Of a DNA stretch of 64,000 nucleotides, positions 33,570 through 43,200 are shown one piece after another (position 1 is the first letter of the stretch; every line of letters starts with the position of its first letter). Source of the DNA: Deinococcus humi (lineage in GTDB: Bacteria; Deinococcota; Deinococci; Deinococcales; Deinococcaceae). Below the pieces are notes generated by a model. It did not search any database. It was not told the origin of the DNA and saw nothing but the letters and a program-made list of their open reading frames with translations. The stretch lies in the NCBI RefSeq assembly GCF_014201875.1, contig NZ_JACHFL010000011.1, forward strand, positions 87,929-151,928, in the 5' to 3' direction. The position numbers were made by a program, and so were the translations under genes.

Positions 33570-36125
33570 ATGGTTAAAGAACTCTGGCTGATCCACCATT
33601 CTCACACCGACATCGGCTTTACCCAGCCGCAGCAGATCGTGTTTGAACTGCACAACCGCTTCATCGACGAGGCGCTGGACCTGATGGACCAGACCGCCGA
33701 TTTGCCGGACGACGCCCGTTTTCGCTGGACCTGCGAGAGTGCCGGGATCGTCTGGCGCTGGTGGGCGCAGGCCGGAGCAAAGCAGCGGCAGCGTTTTCTG
33801 GCCGCCGTGCAGGCTGGAACCCTGGACGTGGCAGCCTTTCGCTGGAACCTGACCCCGCTGGCCGACCATGCGCTGTTCGCCCAGCAACTCCAGGAGGCCG
33901 GATGGCTGCGTGCAGAGGGTATTCCCATCCGCAGCGCCATGCAGAGCGACATCAACGGCCTGCCCTGGGGAACCGTGCGGCTGTTGCTGGATCACGGTAT
34001 CGACGGCTTTTCAATGGCGATCAATGAACACTTCGGGCGGGCCGTTACGCCGCGTCCCGGTGCGTTCTGGTGGGCCTCACCGGATGGACACAAACTGCTG
34101 ACCTATAACGGCCCCCATTACCATTCCACCCCGAATCGGGCCATGCGGCTGGGTGGAGAAAGCAGCGTGCACGAGGCCATTCCTGCCGTGACTGCTTACC
34201 TGGAGAAGTTGCACGCCTACGGCTACACCCTGCCGGTGCTGGGCGTGCAGCCCACCAACATCTACTTCTCGGACAACGATTCGCCGGATATTCATCTGTC
34301 TGGGTTCGTGCAGCGCTGGAATGAGAGTGGTCAGCCTGTGCGGCTGCGGCTGTGTACATTGACGCAGTACTTTGACCGTCTGCGTCAGGAGTCACTGGAA
34401 AGCCTGCCCACCCTGAGCGGCGACTGGACCGACTGGTGGAACTTCGGTGCGGGCAGCACCGCCCGCGAAACCCGCCTGCACATGCAGGGCCAGCGCGATC
34501 TGCAAGTGGCGCGCCAGCTTCAGGGCTGGTCCGTGTCATCTGGATCATCGTCAGAGCGGGCCGCCCAGCTCGCGCAGCAGGCCTCAAGTGCGTTGAGTCT
34601 GTATGCCGAACATACCTGGGGAGCCGACTGGGGGGCCGCAACGTCTAGCAGCGACGAGACTGCCATTCAGCTCAGCCACAAGCTCAATTATGCTTATGAG
34701 GGTGCGACGCTGGCCCGCTACCTCAAGCGCGACGCGTTGTTGAATCTGGCGCGGCAGCTTCCTGGCGAGGGGCCGAGCCTGCTGGTGTACAACGCCAACC
34801 CCTTTCCTGTGTCGGCCATGCTGCGTGTGCCGGAAAGTTTGGAGCGCTACACCCCTGACCTCCCACACCTGGCCCAGCGCTTTGATGTGGAATGGAACGG
34901 GCGCCGTGGGCAAGAGCGCTGGGTGGGGCCGCTGGAACTGCCAGGGCTGGGCCACCTGAGCCTGCCGCTGGAGCGATTGAATGCTTCCTCGGAAGGACTA
35001 AGCCAGACTGGACACACCATCGGCAATGGGCAGGTCACGGCCACATTTGATCCACTGGCAGGCGGCATGACTTCACTGGTCTGTGGGGGCCGCGAGTATG
35101 TACGCGCCGGGGACCGTCTGGGGCAGGTGGTGCTGGAATGGCCCACGGTGGGCCGCCGGAATGCCATCTTTGGGCCGCCGCAGTGGGAAGAGTTTAATAT
35201 GCACGCGGCCTGGCACCACGATTGGGACGCCCAGCGGGAAGTTGCCAGTGTCGTGGGCAACCAGGGCCAGACTGTGCCCGGCGCTGCTGAGTACGAGCAG
35301 CAGCTTCAGCTCGCCAACGGAGAGACGGCCAGTGTGCGCTACTGGCTGCACCCGCACGAGAGGGCCTTGCACGTTCGCGTTACCTTGAATCTTGAACCCG
35401 ACCCAACTCCGCGCGCCACCTACCTGCACCTGCCGTTTGCCTTGGCGGACACGGTCCGCACCCATTTTGAGACGGCCGGCGCAGCGGTGGAGTTTGACCG
35501 TGAGCAATTGCCCGGCAGCAGCCGTCATTACGTCACCACGCTGGACTGGCTGCGAATGCAGGACGCAGAGGCAGGCGTGACCGTCGCCACGCCCGACGCG
35601 CCGCTGTGGCAGATCGGCGGCTACACCTTCGGGCAGTTTGACGAGGAGAAAGCTGCGCCGTACCACGCCACCCTGAACGCCTGGATGACCAACAATTACT
35701 GGGACACCAATTTTATGGCGGATCAGGCCGGAGAGCTGCGCTTTGAGTTCACGCTGGAGTTGCACGCCCCTGAAAGTTTGGCTGACAGCGCAAAGCGTGC
35801 CCTACAACATATCTATAAACCTGAAATTCAGCCCTATGTCGCTGCTAAAAGTAGCGAGCTGATCTCACAATTACTGAACCTTGATCTTGATGGAGTACGA
35901 CTGGTGGGGGCTGATTTTGACGAGACGAAGCGTACCCTCACCCTCTGTCTGCTCAATCCCACAGTGGAGCGCCGCTCAGTGCGGGTTGCGTCCGGTCATC
36001 TCAAGGTGCGTGAAGCGGCTTTGACCACGTTGGCCGGGCAGGTCATGACCATCACCGAGCCTCAGACTTTTGAACTGCAAATTGAGGAGCGTTGGTGGGG
36101 ATATCTAGTTATCGATTGTTTATAA
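33570..36125 (+). CDS. GH38-like alpha-mannosidase
   Basis: This 851-residue protein shows glycoside hydrolase family 38 hallmarks. The metal-binding start HHSHTDIGFT (His12, Asp14) and QSDINGLPWG (Asp127, position of the nucleophile) are clear. The long beta-rich C-terminal half (GQVTATFDPLAGGMTSLV, HPHERALHVRVTL) matches the family as well. There is no signal peptide, so it acts in the cytoplasm on imported oligosaccharides and feeds mannose to the isomerase and kinases of the same operon. A GGAG ribosome site precedes the ATG. The stop codon is directly abutted by the left end of a degenerate IS6 copy at 36126, so the last few residues may have been altered by that insertion. Confidence 0.85.
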   Translation: MVKELWLIHHSHTDIGFTQPQQIVFELHNRFIDEALDLMDQTADLPDDARFRWTCESAGIVWRWWAQAGAKQRQRFLAAVQAGTLDVAAFRWNLTPLADHALFAQQLQEAGWLRAEGIPIRSAMQSDINGLPWGTVRLLLDHGIDGFSMAINEHFGRAVTPRPGAFWWASPDGHKLLTYNGPHYHSTPNRAMRLGGESSVHEAIPAVTAYLEKLHAYGYTLPVLGVQPTNIYFSDNDSPDIHLSGFVQRWNESGQPVRLRLCTLTQYFDRLRQESLESLPTLSGDWTDWWNFGAGSTARETRLHMQGQRDLQVARQLQGWSVSSGSSSERAAQLAQQASSALSLYAEHTWGADWGAATSSSDETAIQLSHKLNYAYEGATLARYLKRDALLNLARQLPGEGPSLLVYNANPFPVSAMLRVPESLERYTPDLPHLAQRFDVEWNGRRGQERWVGPLELPGLGHLSLPLERLNASSEGLSQTGHTIGNGQVTATFDPLAGGMTSLVCGGREYVRAGDRLGQVVLEWPTVGRRNAIFGPPQWEEFNMHAAWHHDWDAQREVASVVGNQGQTVPGAAEYEQQLQLANGETASVRYWLHPHERALHVRVTLNLEPDPTPRATYLHLPFALADTVRTHFETAGAAVEFDREQLPGSSRHYVTTLDWLRMQDAEAGVTVATPDAPLWQIGGYTFGQFDEEKAAPYHATLNAWMTNNYWDTNFMADQAGELRFEFTLELHAPESLADSAKRALQHIYKPEIQPYVAAKSSELISQLLNLDLDGVRLVGADFDETKRTLTLCLLNPTVERRSVRVASGHLKVREAALTTLAGQVMTITEPQTFELQIEERWWGYLVIDCL

Positions 36126-36930
36126 GGTTCTGGCAACTTAACCTTGGTAGGCTGGTGAGCCGTGACTGACCGCAAGCCCTCCCGCCACCGTTTTCCCCTC
36201 AGCGTCATCGGCTAAGCTCTGCGGCTCTCTCACCGCTTCCCACTCAGTCAGCGAGACGTTCGGGAACTCCTCCACGAGCGCGGTATTTAGGTCAGCCACG
36301 AGAAGAGGGCGGCAATGGAACATCAAATTTGCCCCGCTCTTCACCGAAGAACTGCGCCACCGAGAGGGGACGCCAGGGTTCTTGGTGGTGCCTGGATGAA
36401 GTTTGCACTTCCGTCAATGGCGTCCGACACTGGCTCTGGAGGGCGGTGGACGAGTATGGCTTCGTGCTCGATATTCTTCTTCAACGACATCGCGATACCG
36501 AAGCTGCGACGACCTTCCTGACCAGATGGTTGAGTGAATACGACGTCCCAGAAGTCGTCCGCACCGATGGGCTGCGGAGCTACTGGCTTGCCATTCGAGA
36601 ACTCCCGAGCTTGAAAGGCGTCGATCACCAGCAGGTCATCTCCACGAACCGGTGCAACAACCCCACCATGCAACAACACCGATCCACTCGGTGATACGAA
36701 CGGACTCGGCACAGGTTCAAACGGCGGACACGTGCTCAAGAATTCCTGAATTTGCATGCCCATATCACGAATCTTCACCATCATTCTTGTACCAGTGTTC
36801 TCGCAGCCACCAGAAGAAACAATCAGAAACAAGCGTTCCAGATGTGGTCAACCGTCGCGGCAGGGGGAGCGTGATTCTCAGGCCACCCCTGCTCTCCACA
36901 TTCCGCACGGTAAGTTAAGGCAACACAACC
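36126..36930 (+). mobile_element. Degenerate IS6-family copy
   Basis: The left end GGTTCTGGCAACTTAAC (36126) and a right end complementary to GGTTGTGTTGCCTTAAC (36914-36930) bound an 805-bp copy. The transposase frame is broken: stops follow RHRFPLSVIG and RELLHERGI, and several frames are needed to follow VDEYGFVLDILLQRHRDTEA and onwards. The two ends are of different subtypes, as if two related elements had recombined. No 8-bp target duplication is seen. Confidence 0.85.
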
Positions 36931-37212
36931 CCACGAAGAGGTTGATCCATTGTCGGGCGGCGCGACCAGCGCCCCGAGCGCGATGGCGGCGGCCCAGGGA
37001 AACTCGGGCAGGAGCAGCCGGGTGGTCACGGCCACGGTCGTGAGGCCCACCGCCACCACGACGAGCGACCCCACGGGCCCCGCGTTGGCCCGCAGATCGC
37101 GCAATGAGGTGTCGGCGCCGTCCAGCAGCACCGGAGCCACGAACAGGGCGAGGATTAGCTCGGACGGCAGGGGCGCGCCCAGCAGCAGCCCGAGTCAAAG
37201 ATCAGCATGACG
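36931..37212 (-). pseudogene. Cation/proton antiporter fragment
   Basis: The minus strand encodes GLLLGAPLPSELILALFVAP, VLLDGADTSLRDLRAN, VAVGLTTVAVTTRLLLPEF and PWAAAIALGALVAPPDN. This is the conserved start of CPA1 (NhaP-type) sodium/proton antiporters with the AxVAPPD-like motif. It breaks off exactly at the IS6 right end. A frameshift also separates VMLIFDSG from GLLLG. It is a dead remnant truncated by the insertion. Confidence 0.75.
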
Positions 37213-37297
37213 GGGGCCCCCATGGGCGGGCGTGTGGCTCCTGACTGGTCCATGCCCGCCTGCCCCGGCACCACAGCGGGACGGGGGCTAGTCCCGC

Positions 37298-37879
37298 TCA
37301 CCCATGCCGCAGTCCGGTGATGAGCAGGTCCACCATGCGGCGGGCGTTGTACTGGGGGTCAGCGGCACCGATGCAGAGGCTGCCCACGCCACGCATCAAT
37401 TCCTGGGCCTCGATCTCTGAGTGAACTTCACCCGCCTCCACGGCGGCGCTCAGCAGCGCCGCACACACCGGCACCAGGCGGCCGAGGAAATAGGCGTGCA
37501 GCGCCTTGAACTCGTCGTTGTCCGTTCGCAGCACGGCGGCGAGCCCATGCTTGGTGGTGAGGAAATCGACGAACAGCCCGGTCCACTGCCGCAGGGCAGC
37601 GTAAGGGCTGGCGCTGCTGGACAGCAGGGCGGGACCAGCCTCGGCGCAGACCTCCACCTGATGCCGGTAGACCGCGATGATGAGATCGGCGCGGGTCGGG
37701 AAGTGCCGGTAGATGGTGCCGGTCCCCACACCGGCCTTGGCAGCGATGTCACGCACTGGCACCTCCACGCCGGAGGTGACGAAGAGGGCGGCGGCAGCGT
37801 CAAGCAGCGTCTGTTCATTGCGCCGGGCGTCCGCCCGTTTGGGCGCCGCAGGTGGCGCCGGCTCGTTGATGTCGGTCAT
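37298..37879 (-). CDS. TetR/AcrR-family regulator
   Basis: This 193-residue repressor has the N-terminal HTH LLDAAAALFVTSGVEVPVRDIAAKAGVGTGTIYRHFPTRADLI, typical of TetR proteins, and a helical ligand domain. The ATG at 37879 follows an AGGAGGAAAG site. It is divergent from the SDR gene at 37994, so it probably represses that gene and itself from the 114-base gap. Confidence 0.9.
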   Translation of the reverse strand: MTDINEPAPPAAPKRADARRNEQTLLDAAAALFVTSGVEVPVRDIAAKAGVGTGTIYRHFPTRADLIIAVYRHQVEVCAEAGPALLSSSASPYAALRQWTGLFVDFLTTKHGLAAVLRTDNDEFKALHAYFLGRLVPVCAALLSAAVEAGEVHSEIEAQELMRGVGSLCIGAADPQYNARRMVDLLITGLRHG

Positions 37880-37993
37880 CCTTTCCTCCTGATTGACAAA
37901 CGGAACCAAGTTCCATATCTTAGCGGCACGTCGTTCCACTTCTTCAGGATACCCGGAGAAGCAGGTATTGAACAGCGGCGAAGGAGAACCCAC

Positions 37994-38725
37994 ATGGACG
38001 TGCAAGGAAAAGTGGTCATCATCACCGGGGCTTCAATGGGCATCGGCGCGGCGACGGCGCAAGTCTTCGCCGAGGCGGGTGCAAAGTTGGTTCTCGCGGC
38101 GCGGTCGGTGGACAAGTTGGACGCGGTGGCCGCCGGGCTGCCGGATGGCACCGAAACGCTGACCGTTCCGACCGACATGACCGATCAGGCGCAGGTGCAG
38201 GCGCTCATCAAGGCGGCCCGGCAACGTTTCGGCCAGGTCGATATCCTGATCAATAACGCAGGTCAGGCGGCGGTGGGTGCAGTCGCCACCGTCAACCCCG
38301 ATCACTACCGCCAGATCATCGAGCTGAACCTGCTCGGCCCGCTGCACGCCATGCAAGCGGTCATTCCGGATATGCGAAAGCAGGGTGGCGGCGTCATCAT
38401 CAACATCAGCAGCAACGTCAGCAAGATGGCGATTCCCGGCATCGGGGCTTACGCCTCCACCAAGTATGCCCTCAACGGCCTGACGCTGACGGCCCGGAAC
38501 GAGCTGGCGGCAGACAATATCCGGGTTGTCCTCTTTCACCCCGGCCAGACCGCCACCGACTTCGGTGCGAACGCCCGGCGCAGCAACCCCGGTGACGGCC
38601 CGCGCCCGACAAGTGAGCAGGCCGAAGTCATGCGCCAGCCGGATTCGGCGGAGGACGTGGCGCGGCAGATACTGGAAGCCGCCCTTCAAGAACCCGCCGA
38701 GGCCGGAATGCCCATGCACCGCTGA
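37994..38725 (+). CDS. Short-chain dehydrogenase/reductase
   Basis: This 243-residue classical SDR has GKVVIITGASMGIGAA, NNAG in ILINNAGQAA, catalytic Ser in NISSNVS and Tyr-x3-Lys in YASTKYAL. An AAGGAG site lies a few bases before the ATG. It is likely regulated by the divergent TetR gene. The substrate is unknown. Confidence 0.9.
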   Translation: MDVQGKVVIITGASMGIGAATAQVFAEAGAKLVLAARSVDKLDAVAAGLPDGTETLTVPTDMTDQAQVQALIKAARQRFGQVDILINNAGQAAVGAVATVNPDHYRQIIELNLLGPLHAMQAVIPDMRKQGGGVIINISSNVSKMAIPGIGAYASTKYALNGLTLTARNELAADNIRVVLFHPGQTATDFGANARRSNPGDGPRPTSEQAEVMRQPDSAEDVARQILEAALQEPAEAGMPMHR

Positions 38726-38781
38726 GCGCCCCCAACGCTTCAACTTCTGGGTGGCTGATTTCGGCTCCTCTGCGGACGCAG

Positions 38782-38979
38782 GTGATGGCGGCCATCAGAA
38801 ACGTCAAAAGCGGCGATCTCCAGGCGACCGCGCAGGCCGTCCTGGCACTCGTGGACGCACCCAAGCCGTCGCTCCGCCTGATCCTCAGCAACGAGACGTG
38901 GCTCATCGCGCGCCGCCTCCGCCGAGCGACTCTCCACCTGGGAGGCGTGGGGAACAGTATCAAACGCCGCGCAGGGTGA
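38782..38979 (+). pseudogene. C-terminal fragment of another SDR
   Basis: RNVKSGDLQATAQAVLALVD followed by APKPSLRLILSNETW resembles the last 40 residues of NAD(P)-dependent SDR proteins (GDPAKAAQALLALVD-type ending). Nothing upstream codes for the Rossmann part, so it is a leftover of a lost gene. Confidence 0.55.
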
Positions 38980-39139
38980 AATCGTGACGGTTCAGTTCTG
39001 CCTCCCAGTGTATGGCGTAGAGGTCACTGACTTCCACGGTGTAGCCCCGGGCCTGTAGCGCATGGGCGGCCTCATGCATCTGGGCGGTGCAAAACGAGTT
39101 TGCCTCGGGGTGGGCGTGGACAATCAGGGCATGAGGCAT
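38960..39139 (-). pseudogene. NAD(P)H quinone oxidoreductase-like fragment
   Basis: The 59-residue frame starts MPHALIVHAHPEANSF, continues with HALQARGYTVEVSDLYA and ends at a stop soon after. This is the first flavodoxin-fold beta-alpha-beta unit of NQO1/MdaB-like flavoproteins, which are about 190-250 residues. It is truncated at its 3' side, where it meets the SDR fragment. Confidence 0.65.
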
Positions 39140-39248
39140 CGGTCCAGCATAGGGGCCAACAGTGATCTGGAAGCTATGCGAGAAGGTCAGCTCCTCCATC
39201 CACTGAAAATCAGAATTTCTGGTCAGTGGGGTGACTAGCCGGACCCGT

Positions 39249-39276
39249 CCCAGGGACAACTTCGGTTGTCCCTGGG
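39249..39276. terminator. Perfect hairpin with TTCG loop
   Basis: CCCAGGGACAAC-TTCG-GTTGTCCCTGGG is a 12-bp perfect stem with a stable UUCG tetraloop. It lies between the phospholipase D-like gene and the quinone reductase fragment. It probably ends transcription on the minus strand after the gene at 39361, although no long T-run is present. Confidence 0.55.
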
Positions 39277-39360
39277 GCAGGCCTTTCTGGTCACCCCACG
39301 TACTGGAAATAGGGACCTCGAACGCCTGTCAATTTGAGAGTCTTTGCTTCCGGATCGGAG

Positions 39361-40743
39361 CTACTGGAGCTTGCTAAGCTTCTCAATCCCATACCTGGTG
39401 ATATCAAGCGCCACAACAATGCCCTGCCAGAGACCCTGTTCCCCCTCCAGCTTCAACCGGTTCTCCTGAGCGACGTGGTGGAACAGTCGCAGCGCTTCCA
39501 CGTCATCCAGGTCAGCTGTATCTACTGCCAGATGCTCTAAGAACAGTTCCACCCTGAATGCCCGGGTGGTCTGTGGCGCCCAGAACGCTGCATTCAATTC
39601 CCCATTCCCAAATGCAGAGAACCGGTGCAGGTTCGCTGACCCGACCGTCCCCCATTCATCATCGACGAGCATCAGCTTGGAGTGAATCCACACTCCATGC
39701 CGCTGTCCGGCATCATCCTGGCCAGCGAGGCCGACCAGCGTAAAGTTGGGATATTCGCCTAGGGCGGAGCGGGCTTCGAGGAACGCCCGGCGTTCCGGTG
39801 CGGTGTACGCGGCGGGTGACAGATCCGGGTGCACAGGCAACACCAGGGTGACCTCAATGCCTCGTTGAAGCGCTCCATGGAGCGCTTCAACCACTTCAGG
39901 CACCTCTAGGTATTGATGCTCCATATAAATCGTCCGCCGAGCAAGCCGAATGGCCCGGCAGTACTGCGCGATGATCGTCCGCTCGCCCATGGCAATGTCA
40001 GATGGATGTCCGCCCACGGGGGCATGACCATCTTGATAGCGATTGGGATGAATGGTGCGCTGAATCTGTACATCGGCCTCCCCTTGCCTTGTGGGCAAGA
40101 CGATCGGGAAATCCAGATCGGCGGCACCACCTTGACCCCAGGACCCATCATCCTGGTCCCGTTCGCTGGCTTCATTCCACCGTTGCACAAAGTTGTGCTG
40201 CACGTCGGCTACGGCCGGGCCATGCATTTCAATGTATAGATCGTGATTCTGTCCTGACCCATGATGTCCAGGACTGGCCAGGGAATGTGGATTGAGATTG
40301 AGGCCACCGAGAAAGGCCACCGGGTCAGCGCTGTCGGCGTCCACCACCCAGAGCTTCTGGTGCTGGCAGTAGCCAGGATGGGCCCGGTCCCAGCGAATGC
40401 TGATCCTGGGATGGAGGTGTCTCAGGCGCTCAAGGTGTTCCGGCGCCCCCCAGAAGGCGTTCGTACGCAGATTCGCGGTTTCGTCGTCCGGACGCCAGAA
40501 CAGCAGTTGGATGTCTACCCCGCGTTCAGCCGCCTGATTCAGGAAGTCCAGGGGTGTGCCGCGCCCGTGTGGGAAGGAAAACGTGGGCCACATGAAGGTA
40601 ATGGCGGCCCAGAGGCGGTGGCTTGCGGTCTCGATCGCGGTGCATACCCGTTCGAAGGCAGCTTCACCGTCCAGGAGCAGGTGAAGTTGATTGCCCTCGC
40701 GGGTAGGGTAGGGACCGGTGTTTACGAAGACGGCATCTGGCAT
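39361..40743 (-). CDS. Phospholipase D-like (HKD) protein
   Basis: This 460-residue protein has two HKD motifs, HQKLWVVD (His128, Lys130, Asp135) followed by GGLNL, and HSKLMLVD (His354, Lys356, Asp361) followed by GSANL. This is the complete double active site of phospholipase D/cardiolipin synthase-type phosphodiesterases. No membrane segment or signal peptide is evident, so it is more like a soluble PLD than a cardiolipin synthase. It probably acts on phospholipid head groups or another phosphodiester. The gene stands alone, bounded by IS remnants. Confidence 0.88.
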   Translation of the reverse strand: MPDAVFVNTGPYPTREGNQLHLLLDGEAAFERVCTAIETASHRLWAAITFMWPTFSFPHGRGTPLDFLNQAAERGVDIQLLFWRPDDETANLRTNAFWGAPEHLERLRHLHPRISIRWDRAHPGYCQHQKLWVVDADSADPVAFLGGLNLNPHSLASPGHHGSGQNHDLYIEMHGPAVADVQHNFVQRWNEASERDQDDGSWGQGGAADLDFPIVLPTRQGEADVQIQRTIHPNRYQDGHAPVGGHPSDIAMGERTIIAQYCRAIRLARRTIYMEHQYLEVPEVVEALHGALQRGIEVTLVLPVHPDLSPAAYTAPERRAFLEARSALGEYPNFTLVGLAGQDDAGQRHGVWIHSKLMLVDDEWGTVGSANLHRFSAFGNGELNAAFWAPQTTRAFRVELFLEHLAVDTADLDDVEALRLFHHVAQENRLKLEGEQGLWQGIVVALDITRYGIEKLSKLQ

Positions 40744-40806
40744 ACGTCGCAGTGTTGCAGATTCACAGGGCCCGTCCGAACGAACTCCGTTTTCCTTTCT
40801 GCCGAT

Positions 40807-41612
40807 GGTTCTGGCAACTGAACGGCAGTAGGCGGATCATCCGTGACTGACCGCAAGCCTTGCCCCCACCGGTTTCCGATCTCCATCATTCGGCACGCCC
40901 TTTGGCTCTACCACCGGTTTCCCTTGAGTGAACGCGATGTCCAGGAATTGCTGCACCAGCGCGGCCCAGCAGGTCAGCCATGAAACATTGCGCCAGTGGA
41001 ACATCAAGGGCGCCCCCCTTCTGACTGAAGAACTGCGCCACCGAGAGGGGACGCCGGGGTTCTCGGTGGTTTCTGGATGAGGTGTGCGTTGAGGGAGGTG
41101 ACAAGAAATTCTGGCTGTAACGGGCCGTCGATGAGACTGGTGCCACGCTGGACGTTTTCTTGCAAGCCCCCATCGTGACACGCATGCCGCATAGGCCTTT
41201 TTTGAAAGCCTGCTCGCAAATTCTGACGCCCCAGACACTGTTCATAAGGATAAGCTGTGGAGCTACGGCGTGGCTCTTCGAGCCCTTCCCATGCTCCACG
41301 CTGTGGAGCACATTCAGGCGATTTCCTCTACGCACTGCAACAATCTGATTGAACAGGCCCATCGCCCAACTTGGAAACAGGAGCGATGTCAGCTCGGGTT
41401 CAAGAAAGCGCAACGAACACAGGAATTTCTGGCCGTGCATGCTCGTGTTTCGAATCTGCACCAGCACACCCACACCACTGTCCCCGCGCTTAATCGGAGA
41501 AGGAATCAGTCCAAGGCCCAGCTGGCCTGGCGACACGCCATGCATGTGGCAGTCTGAATTCCAGATTGCCACTGGGTAGAGTTGACCTGCTCAATGTTAA
41601 GTTGCCAGAACC
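40807..41612 (+). mobile_element. Degenerate IS6-family copy, second subtype
   Basis: The ends GGTTCTGGCAACTGAAC (40807) and GTTAAGTTGCCAGAACC (41596-41612) bound 806 bp. The transposase begins with HRFPISIIRHALWLYHRF but is broken by frameshifts and an altered catalytic part. The ends are of the GGTTCTGG type, also found on the 191-bp elements at 58769 and 62510. Confidence 0.82.
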
Positions 41613-41614
41613 CT

Positions 41615-42454
41615 TCAGTTGACCGCCCGCTGGTCAGCAGGCAGTTTCACCTGCAACCGGATCTCATAGGTGTTAGACGCGCCGGAACGGGCAGGAACAA
41701 AAACTCCGGTGTATTCGCTGCTCCACTCTTCCGAGCTCTCGCTGCTGACAAGCATGTCTACCGCCGGCTGACCGGGCAAGACGTACTTTGCCGTGGCACG
41801 GTATCTGCCGATTGGCACGTCGAAAACGCCAGTGCCGTTTGAGCTGGGCTGCACCATGGCGGTGATAATTCTGCCCGCACTGCCGTCAATCAAGGCCCCG
41901 ACGGGTTCCAGGGTGAGTTGTACATACTGCGCTTTGGTGTCCGTTTCGAACGTATCGTCCACGGGCGTCGCGAGCACAGCCGCTCCATACGTCCCATGCT
42001 TCCCTCCAGACTTCTCACCCGTGAGTTTCCACTCGAAGTTCTGGATCCCACCGTCGGCACTGGTAAAAGTATTGGAGGGCTCGGGATGAAGGTCTAGGGT
42101 ATAAATCTGACCTTCGAAGGTCCGTGAGATTGAGGCGTATGCCCGCCACGAGTCATCGGGTGTCAAGCGAAGCCGATAGCGGCCGCTGGCATCGGTTGTG
42201 CCGATGATGTTGGCGTTGTAGTACACCGTACTTCCCACGACAACCTTCGCTCCAGCCACAGGCCTACCGCCGCCGTCCAGAACTAGGCCTTTGGCAAATC
42301 CGGCCTCAATGGTCGGCCCAGGATCGCCCGGCATGTCCATCCCGCCTGCACCCCCTCCGCCGCTGCAGGCGACCAGACCTGTGGCGACCAACAGAGCCAT
42401 GCTGAAAAGCGGTGAACGGTGCGTGCTGATCTTCAAATCTGAATGCTTTGTCAT
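41615..42454 (-). CDS. Lipoprotein with carboxypeptidase-regulatory-like domain
   Basis: This 279-residue lipoprotein is taken from the ATG at 42454, giving a signal peptide with lipobox LVAC (Cys30) and a Gly-rich linker. An Ig-like carboxypeptidase-regulatory fold follows (GLVLDGGGRPVAGAKVVVG, GTTDASGRYRLRL), then NFEWKLTG and LTLEPVGALIDGSAGR, both shared with the genes at 46033 and 51361. The stop lies three bases from the IS copy at 41612. The function is unknown; such folds are common in surface proteins. Confidence 0.78.
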   Translation of the reverse strand: MTKHSDLKISTHRSPLFSMALLVATGLVACSGGGGAGGMDMPGDPGPTIEAGFAKGLVLDGGGRPVAGAKVVVGSTVYYNANIIGTTDASGRYRLRLTPDDSWRAYASISRTFEGQIYTLDLHPEPSNTFTSADGGIQNFEWKLTGEKSGGKHGTYGAAVLATPVDDTFETDTKAQYVQLTLEPVGALIDGSAGRIITAMVQPSSNGTGVFDVPIGRYRATAKYVLPGQPAVDMLVSSESSEEWSSEYTGVFVPARSGASNTYEIRLQVKLPADQRAVN

Positions 42455-42536
42455 GCCTGAAGTCTGTGATAAGGACAATGATTTGACGATGAATGTCCCT
42501 GTGCTCTCGGCGACGGACCGAAACGGACTCACTTGA

Positions 42537-42830
42537 GCTGTGTTGCCTTTAGGCCAGGGCCAGCTTACCTGCCGTAACCGCCCCCAGGCCCTATCGCCAT
42601 TGATTTTTGATGACCATCAAACAGCAGGCTGCTAAAGCTCTATCACCGCTTTCCCCTTAGCTACCGGGATATTCGGGGATTGCTGCATCAGTACGGTATC
42701 AAGGTCAGCCACGCATCGCTTCGCGAGGGGTGCATCAAGTGCAGGCCACCCGTTGCCGAGGAGCTGCGCCATCGGGAGGAAACGCCGGGGTTCCCGATGG
42801 GCCTTGGACGAGGACAATACCATGGTCAAG
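42537..42830 (+). mobile_element. IS6-family remnant, left part only
   Basis: A left end related to GGTTGTGTTGCCTTAAC is followed by decayed transposase sequence: LYHRFPLSYRDIRGLLHQYG and KVSHASLREGCIK, then ELRHREETPGFPMGL. The catalytic region and right end are absent. Confidence 0.75.
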
Positions 42831-43200
42831 GGTAAAGCCAAGGAGCCGCGAGCCGAGCAATCCCGAGTTCGGGCTGACATCGTGATCCCCACGGCGCGCT
42901 GCATCCTGCTCTTAGGTGGCTGGGGTGTCGAATAGCTTTCCAGCCTCACGCGTAGTCCCTCAGCGGACGCTCCAGCACCCCGCAGCGTGCCCGTACGCCT
43001 TGTTTTTCAGCCCACGGGTGATTTACGACATCAGGCTGGCTGCACCCGTGTCCATTGTGGCACCTGAAGCGCAACCTACCGGCCACAGCGCAGGCGAGCC
43101 GTTCGACGGTGGGGACTGGGCGTCGGTTTTGGGTCGGGCACTCAAGGCCAGACGTAGCGGCTTCACTCGAAAATCACGCCGCCTTTTCTACGGTCAGGTC

